A DNA stretch of 8,211 bases, from contig WFSU01000028.1 of NCBI GenBank assembly GCA_015485845.1, positions 1 to 8,211 on the forward strand. Direction: 5' to 3'. The number at the start of each line of letters is the position of its first letter. The first letter of the stretch is position 1. Below, in pieces: positions 4,552 to 8,211 of this stretch. The notes beneath the pieces were generated by a model. It had not been told where the DNA came from, did not search any database, and was given only the letters and a program-made list of their open reading frames with translations. The stretch comes from Nitratifractor sp. Its GTDB lineage: Bacteria > Campylobacterota > Campylobacteria > Campylobacterales > Sulfurovaceae. A program made the position numbers and the translations under genes.

Positions 4552-6457
4552 GCTGCTGCTGTCGCAACTTGTCGAAAAAGGCTTTTTCCCGTGTCGCTTC
4601 TTCGGCTTTCTGGGCTTCTGTTTTGACGGGTGCCGCTTCACGCGGATGCCCCTTGAAATACCCGTTGGCAAAGAGCCATTTGTAAATATCCGCTGCGATC
4701 GGGCCAGACGTACTCCCTCCGTGCCCACCATGCTCGACGAGGACGGTCACGATGTATTCCGGCTTTTTAGACGGGGCATAGGTCGTAATCCAAGCGTGGG
4801 ATTTTCGGAAGTACTCCATGTCCCCCTCTTTGACCCGTTTTTTGATCGCCTGCGGGATCGAGACCACCTGCGCCGTGCCTGTCTTGCCGGCGACGGCAAA
4901 CGGCAGCCCGGTCACTTCCTGCCGGAGCGTTCGATACGCCGTACCGCTTCGGACATTGCACACTTCGTACATCCCCTCGCGAACTTCCTGCAGAAAATGG
5001 GGATCAAACGGAATGATCTTGTAGGGAATTTTGACCGGCTTACCGTTGATCTTCGTCGCAAATGTCGGCCGCACCAGTCGGCCGGTAGCGAGAAAATCGG
5101 TGTAGCGGGCGATCTGCATCGGGGTGACATTGTCATACCCCTGTCCGATGGCAGCGATGACCGTCTCCCCTTTGTACCAAGGCATATGGTACCGTTTCAT
5201 CTTCCATTTCTTATCCGGAATAATCCCGTTGTACTCACGCGGGAGATCGACCCCGGTTTTGATCCCCAACCCGATCCGGTGGAGAGTCTTCGAGAGACGA
5301 TTGATCCCTACTTTGAGCCCTTTGTTGTAGTAGAACACATCGCAACTCTCCCGGATCGATTTGACCGGATCGACGTCCCGATGTCCCCATTTGTTCCAGC
5401 AGCGGAATTTGTGTTTGCTTTTGTCAATCTGGATGTACCCTTTGCAGAATTCATGCTGATCAAAAACATTCTCACCTGTCTCTTTGTCCTTGACCCGGGA
5501 GGCAGCCAGCCCTACTCCCATTTTGATCACGGAACCGGGAGGGTAAACGGCGTGGATGAATTTGTTGGTAAACGGGTGACCGAGGTTGGCCTGGAGTGCC
5601 CGCCAGTCCTTGTGGCTGATCCCGGTGACAAAGAGGTTGGGATCGTAACTCGGGTTGCTCACCGCCGCCAGCACCTCACCGGTGGTGCGCATGACCACTA
5701 CCACGGCGGCCAGCTTGTGGAGGCGTTTGTAGACGTATTTCTGCAGATCCATATCAAGCGAGACTTGCAGGTTCCGGTTGCTCACCGGCTCCTTGTGCTC
5801 GAGGAGCTCAAGCGCCTGATTACGGGCGTTGACTTTGCTCACGTCGTAGCCGAGTTCCCCTTCGAGGAGTGTGTTGTAGTAGCGCTCCAGACCGCTTTTA
5901 CCCGCTCGACCCACCCGGGCGACGACCGGGTCGGCTTTGTTCTCCTTGGCATTGGATCGGCCGATGTAGCCGACAATGTGTGCTGCATAATACCCCTGAG
6001 GATAGTAACGCTTGGTCTCTGCCGTGATGTGGATGCGGGGATCTTCGGCAATGTTGGCGTAGTTGCGGATCATCTGGTCGTAGGAGATGAAGTCGATCAC
6101 TTTGATGTATTTGTGGTTGTAGGCTGAGCTGTGCTTTTTGTACACTTTACGCATCACTGTTGCATTCATGTCCGGAAAATAGTGCTGGATCTCGGCGATC
6201 ACCTCATCAAGTGCTCCCTTTTTACGGCGCAGGCGAGGGGAAATCGAGAGGGAAAATCCAATCTTGTTGATCGCGAGAAAATCCCCCTTGCTGTCGAGAA
6301 TCTCCCCCCGTACCGGCTTGAGATAACTCTTGCGCTCAATGTTCTCTTTGGCGAGACGTTCGTAATAAAAGTTCGATTTGATGCTGATCTGGTACAGCCG
6401 GTAAATCAGTAGTCCCCAGATCCCGGCAAACACCAGCCCAATGATCTTGTATCGCAT
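4511..6457 (-). CDS. mrdA: Penicillin-binding protein 2 (peptidoglycan DD-transpeptidase)
   Basis: The class B transpeptidase of the elongasome, anchored in the inner membrane with the catalytic domain in the periplasm, where it cross-links lateral-wall peptidoglycan with RodA and MreBCD. The 648 residues fit PBP2. There is one N-terminal membrane anchor (about 4-24), then the pedestal/dimerisation domain with the PVRGEILDSKG motif (48-58) and GKSGLERYYN (186-195). The transpeptidase domain has S309-V-I-K312 in PPGSVIK, S371-C-D373, and K525-T-G527 in AGKTGTAQ, so all three catalytic motifs are intact. A charged, glutamine- and proline-rich tail (about 606-648) follows the last fold element. 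ATG 6455-6457 is chosen because it overlaps the upstream stop by one base (TGATG) and places the anchor at the N-terminus. An upstream in-frame start at 6499 would overlap the preceding gene by 43 bases. Confidence 0.94.
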   Translation of the reverse strand: MRYKIIGLVFAGIWGLLIYRLYQISIKSNFYYERLAKENIERKSYLKPVRGEILDSKGDFLAINKIGFSLSISPRLRRKKGALDEVIAEIQHYFPDMNATVMRKVYKKHSSAYNHKYIKVIDFISYDQMIRNYANIAEDPRIHITAETKRYYPQGYYAAHIVGYIGRSNAKENKADPVVARVGRAGKSGLERYYNTLLEGELGYDVSKVNARNQALELLEHKEPVSNRNLQVSLDMDLQKYVYKRLHKLAAVVVVMRTTGEVLAAVSNPSYDPNLFVTGISHKDWRALQANLGHPFTNKFIHAVYPPGSVIKMGVGLAASRVKDKETGENVFDQHEFCKGYIQIDKSKHKFRCWNKWGHRDVDPVKSIRESCDVFYYNKGLKVGINRLSKTLHRIGLGIKTGVDLPREYNGIIPDKKWKMKRYHMPWYKGETVIAAIGQGYDNVTPMQIARYTDFLATGRLVRPTFATKINGKPVKIPYKIIPFDPHFLQEVREGMYEVCNVRSGTAYRTLRQEVTGLPFAVAGKTGTAQVVSIPQAIKKRVKEGDMEYFRKSHAWITTYAPSKKPEYIVTVLVEHGGHGGSTSGPIAADIYKWLFANGYFKGHPREAAPVKTEAQKAEEATREKAFFDKLRQQQLTVPEQTVPLPDL

Positions 6458-6906
6458 CACAGCACCGCCATGAAGATATCGGCGAAGAGCGAATACCACA
6501 GAAGTTTGTCGATTACGATACTGCTGGTATCCATCAACAAATCATACATGAGCAGTGACCCCAGGTAATACAAGTCGATCAATACGACACTCAGTACGGC
6601 GACGCACACTCGGCACTTTTTGAATACCAAAACACGCTCGTACAAGGTCAGGTAGTACAGCAGTGTCGCAAACACTACCATCATCAACGGTAGCGAGAGA
6701 TTGATTTCGAGGTTGATCAGGTAAATCAAAGGGATAAGAATATACCCCAAACCTGCTCCGTCGATCCCCCGCAGCAAAGACCATCCGGCAAACCCGATAA
6801 ACAGGGGCAAAAAGACGTAAATTGAGATCAGCATCGGGTAGAGGATCACAAACAGGATTAGAAATATCCCCAGGAGGAATTTGAGAACAAACCATCGATT
6901 GCGCAC
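6457..6906 (-). CDS. Small integral membrane protein upstream of mrdA (MreD-like by position)
   Basis: A 149-residue, very hydrophobic protein with about five membrane segments (roughly 8-28, 31-46, 52-70, 72-92 and 99-122) and a short amphipathic end. I do not recognise a sequence motif. The size, topology and position directly before the PBP2 gene resemble MreD of the mreBCD-mrdA clusters. In Campylobacter and Helicobacter an uncharacterised membrane protein occupies the same place between engB and mrdA. A role as an elongasome membrane partner is therefore plausible, but it rests on context only. The start is GTG 6904-6906, three bases after the upstream acetyltransferase stop, with GGAG (6916-6919 on the complement) nine bases before it. 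Its stop overlaps the mrdA start by one base, indicating translational coupling. Confidence 0.75.
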   Translation of the reverse strand: MRNRWFVLKFLLGIFLILFVILYPMLISIYVFLPLFIGFAGWSLLRGIDGAGLGYILIPLIYLINLEINLSLPLMMVVFATLLYYLTLYERVLVFKKCRVCVAVLSVVLIDLYYLGSLLMYDLLMDTSSIVIDKLLWYSLFADIFMAVL

Positions 6907-6909
6907 AGA

Positions 6910-7380
6910 TCATGGCTCCGGATTCAAAGTATAAATGAGGGAGACTTCGTTGCAGACCGGGAAGTGGATACACTTGATGCAGTCGGTCCAGATCTTCTGT
7001 TCAGGGAGGCTCTCCTTGGCGATCTCCTCAAAGCCGAGCTTGCGGAAAAAGTCCGGTACGTATGTCAACGCCAGCACCTCTTCAAGCCCGAGCTCCCGCG
7101 CCTCTTCGAGAGCAAACGACACCATTTTCTTGCCCACCGACTGCCCCCGGAACGTCGGATCGACGATGAGACTTCTAATCTCCGCCAGTCGGGGTGAATG
7201 GATGTGCAGCGCCGTGTAGCCGACGAGATACCCTTCGGCCCTGGCGAGGACATAGCTGCGGATATTGGTAGCCAGTTCATCGTCGCTGCGCTCCAGGATG
7301 ACTCCCGTGCTCACTTCCTCTGAGACCAGCTTCTGCATCGCCGGGATATCACGGAGGGTGGCTTTGGTCAGTTCGATCAC
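6910..7380 (-). CDS. GNAT N-acetyltransferase, probable short N-acetylglutamate synthase
   Basis: A 156-residue single-domain GNAT enzyme that transfers an acetyl group from acetyl-CoA. The acetyl-CoA pyrophosphate loop is RGQSVG (78-83), after the usual IRSLIVDPTF strand (68-77), and FFRKLGFEE (111-119) is the common C-terminal GNAT signature. The C-terminal cysteine-rich segment QKIWTDCIKCIHFPVCNEV (128-146; C134, C137, C143) matches what I remember of the short, kinase-less N-acetylglutamate synthases used for the first step of arginine synthesis in several bacteria. That substrate assignment is inference; a generic or protein-acetylating GNAT is possible. Translation starts at GTG 7378-7380, which overlaps the engB stop by four bases (GTGA). 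GAGGAGG sits only four bases upstream, within engB. Confidence 0.82.
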   Translation of the reverse strand: MIELTKATLRDIPAMQKLVSEEVSTGVILERSDDELATNIRSYVLARAEGYLVGYTALHIHSPRLAEIRSLIVDPTFRGQSVGKKMVSFALEEARELGLEEVLALTYVPDFFRKLGFEEIAKESLPEQKIWTDCIKCIHFPVCNEVSLIYTLNPEP

Positions 7381-7997
7381 GTTTCCTCCTCAATTGCTCC
7401 GAAGATTGTCTCAAAAATCTCCCGATGCACCCGCTCTTCGCCGCTCTTTTTGAGGTTGGAGAGGGTGATGGAGCCGGGAAATTCCCGTTTGAGGGCGGCG
7501 CGCTCTTTCTGGTTGAGTTTGTCGATCTTGGTAAAGACGGTCAGGTAGCGCTGATCGGGACGGATAAACTCACCGATATACCCTGCCACGTCGTCATCGA
7601 TCGCTGCATGAGGATGTCGCGCATCCCGCAGATGTATGAAGAGTCGGATCGCCACCCGCTCTTCAATGTACTCCACGAGGTTTTTCTGCCACACTTCCTT
7701 GAGCGATTTGGAGACCCGCGCGTACCCGAAGCCCGGCAGATCGACGTACCGCACGCCGTAGGGTTCATCCCCAAGACGGTACTCGACGTCAAAGAAGTTG
7801 ATCAACTGCGTTTTGCCCGGTGTCGAGGAACTTTTGGCGAGGTTTTTGCGGTGGGTAAGGGTGTTGATAGTGGAGCTTTTGCCGACATTGGAGCGCCCGA
7901 GGAACACCACTTCGCTCATGCTCTCTTCGAGCGAATCGCGGATACTCTGGGCGGACTTGACAAACATGGCATTGACCACACGGGGCTGAAGGGACAC
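7377..7997 (-). CDS. engB: Ribosome biogenesis GTPase EngB (YsxC/YihA)
   Basis: An essential-type TRAFAC GTPase that assists 50S ribosomal subunit assembly in the cytosol. All G motifs are present. G1 is GRSNVGKSS (34-42). The switch I threonine lies in SSTPGKT (57-63). G3 is DLPGFG (86-91), G4 is TKID (156-159) and G5 is SNLKKSG (180-186). LRDARHP (123-129) is the usual EngB helix-end motif. The 206 residues are typical. The start GTG 7995-7997 has AAAAAGG (8004-8010 on the complement) six bases upstream. Internal GTG 7979 or ATG 7967 would fit the N-terminal alignment but lack such a site. It is the first gene of the engB-GNAT-membrane protein-mrdA operon and overlaps the next gene by four bases. 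A perfect -10 box precedes it. Confidence 0.94.
   Translation of the reverse strand: MSLQPRVVNAMFVKSAQSIRDSLEESMSEVVFLGRSNVGKSSTINTLTHRKNLAKSSSTPGKTQLINFFDVEYRLGDEPYGVRYVDLPGFGYARVSKSLKEVWQKNLVEYIEERVAIRLFIHLRDARHPHAAIDDDVAGYIGEFIRPDQRYLTVFTKIDKLNQKERAALKREFPGSITLSNLKKSGEERVHREIFETIFGAIEEET
7385..7391 (-). promoter_or_regulatory. Ribosome binding site of the acetyltransferase inside engB
   Basis: GAGGAGG on the minus strand lies four bases before GTG 7380, encoded by the last codons of engB. It is the strongest Shine-Dalgarno in the operon, so the acetyltransferase may be made at least as efficiently as EngB despite its GTG start. Confidence 0.65.
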
Positions 7998-8021
7998 ACG
8001 CGACCTTTTTATTTTTAAGCG

Positions 8022-8027
8022 ATTATA
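8022..8027 (-). promoter_or_regulatory. Perfect -10 box of the engB operon
   Basis: TATAAT on the minus strand (8027 to 8022) lies 11 bases before the AAAAAGG ribosome binding site, giving a leader of roughly 15-20 bases. No -35 consensus is seen at 17-base spacing, as is usual in Campylobacterota. This makes engB the likely first gene of its operon. Confidence 0.6.
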
Positions 8028-8039
8028 TCCAAAAAGGTG

Positions 8040-8069
8040 TTTAGGGTCGGTTTACTGTGTCACCCTAAA
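8040..8069. repeat. Inverted repeat at the -35 region of the engB promoter
   Basis: TTTAGGGT (8040-8047) and ACCCTAAA (8062-8069) form a perfect 8-bp inverted repeat with a 14-base centre, just upstream of the engB -10 box. It could be an operator. On the minus strand it is followed four bases later by five thymidines, so it could also be a weak terminator for a gene further upstream. The function is undetermined. Confidence 0.4.
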
Positions 8070-8106
8070 AAATCCATACCCAATCATAGAATAACCACAA
8101 TTGCCC

Positions 8107-8112
8107 TATAAT
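8107..8112 (+). promoter_or_regulatory. Putative plus-strand -10 box
   Basis: TATAAT on the plus strand, divergent from the engB promoter. Initiation would fall near 8119, just ahead of the large dyad at 8126-8174. No -35 is visible. Confidence 0.35.
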
Positions 8113-8125
8113 TAGGTACCTAAGA

Positions 8126-8174
8126 GGAAGAAGCCCACCCCAAATTCTTTCACCCATTTGGTGCAACTTCTTCC
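8126..8174. other. Long dyad / potential structured leader RNA
   Basis: GGAAGAAG (8126-8133) pairs perfectly with CTTCTTCC (8167-8174). Inside it, CACC and AAAT (8136-8139 and 8142-8145, with a two-base bulge) pair with ATTTGGTG (8156-8163), leaving a ten-base loop. There is no T-run on either strand next to the stem, so it is not a typical intrinsic terminator. It follows a plus-strand TATAAT and a 12-base palindrome (8112-8123), and it precedes a possible ATG at 8200. A 5' leader structure is one reading; a protein-binding dyad is another. Confidence 0.4.
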
Positions 8175-8199
8175 ATAAAAAACGAACAGGTTGATTATA

Positions 8200-8211
8200 A
8201 TGCAAACCCTA
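8200..8211 (+). CDS. Possible first codons of a plus-strand gene leaving the window
   Basis: ATG at 8200-8202 is followed by CAA ACC CTA, open to the window edge, with a weak AACAGG nine bases upstream. A second TATAAT (8196-8201) overlaps this ATG, so the true gene start could equally be beyond the window. Only four codons are visible and no identity can be given. Confidence 0.2.

Noticed and set aside
4535..6127. A 530-codon open frame on the plus strand
   Set aside because: It lies entirely antisense to mrdA, whose catalytic motifs are all intact. The translated product has no recognisable domain and looks like the mirror of PBP2 codon usage.
6458..6499. A longer PBP2 starting at 6499
   Set aside because: It would overlap the upstream membrane-protein gene by 43 bases. 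The coupled ATG at 6457 puts the membrane anchor at the N-terminus as expected.
8065..8208. A minus-strand open stretch entering from the window edge, tryptophan-rich
   Set aside because: It follows a stop at 8209-8211, has no convincing start or ribosome binding site, and overlaps the plus-strand TATAAT and the large dyad. Its only ATG would give about 30 residues.

Overview
The window looks like a piece of a Campylobacterota (Epsilonproteobacteria) chromosome, most likely from a free-living, fairly GC-rich group such as the Sulfurovum/Nitratifractor relatives. The main reason is the minus-strand cluster engB / small membrane protein / mrdA, which follows the order I know from Campylobacter and Helicobacter. 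Single-domain asparaginase-like proteins and FabI of this type fit too. The taxonomic call is inference; nothing in the window is a direct taxonomic marker.

Layout. (1) 1-1501, plus strand: the 3' end of an unidentified gene, a YehS/DUF1456 protein and a 2-dehydropantoate 2-reductase family protein (panE), closely spaced and probably co-transcribed. (2) 1502-1700: intergenic region between convergent genes, filled by a multi-hairpin REP-like composite and a 7-bp tandem repeat. (3) 1701-3967, minus strand: fabI, then a second REP-like composite with its own 7-bp tandem repeat, then rlmB and yqaA. (4) 3968-4056: short divergent promoter region. (5) 4057-4551, plus strand: a half-length asparaginase-domain protein whose 3' end overlaps the end of mrdA by 41 bp. 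(6) 4511-7997, minus strand: a tightly coupled operon in transcription order engB, GNAT acetyltransferase (N-acetylglutamate synthase-like), a MreD-like membrane protein and mrdA (PBP2), with junctions that overlap or are only a few bases apart. (7) 7998-8211: the engB promoter region and a strongly dyad-symmetric, apparently non-coding stretch that may lead into a plus-strand gene beyond the window.

The genes are mainly housekeeping: fatty acid elongation (FabI), rRNA 2'-O-methylation (RlmB), ribosome assembly (EngB), cell elongation (PBP2 and its membrane partner), and probably pantothenate and arginine precursor metabolism. No complete exotic defence or mobile system is visible. The most unusual content is in the two intergenic composites at 1520-1714 and 2939-3146. 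They share one architecture: an inverted pair of GTAG-headed hairpins, two more hairpins and a four-copy heptamer array. The stem sequences differ between the two sites but remain perfectly paired, including compensatory base changes. This looks like a REP/BIME-type element probably mobilised by a RAYT-like transposase encoded elsewhere.
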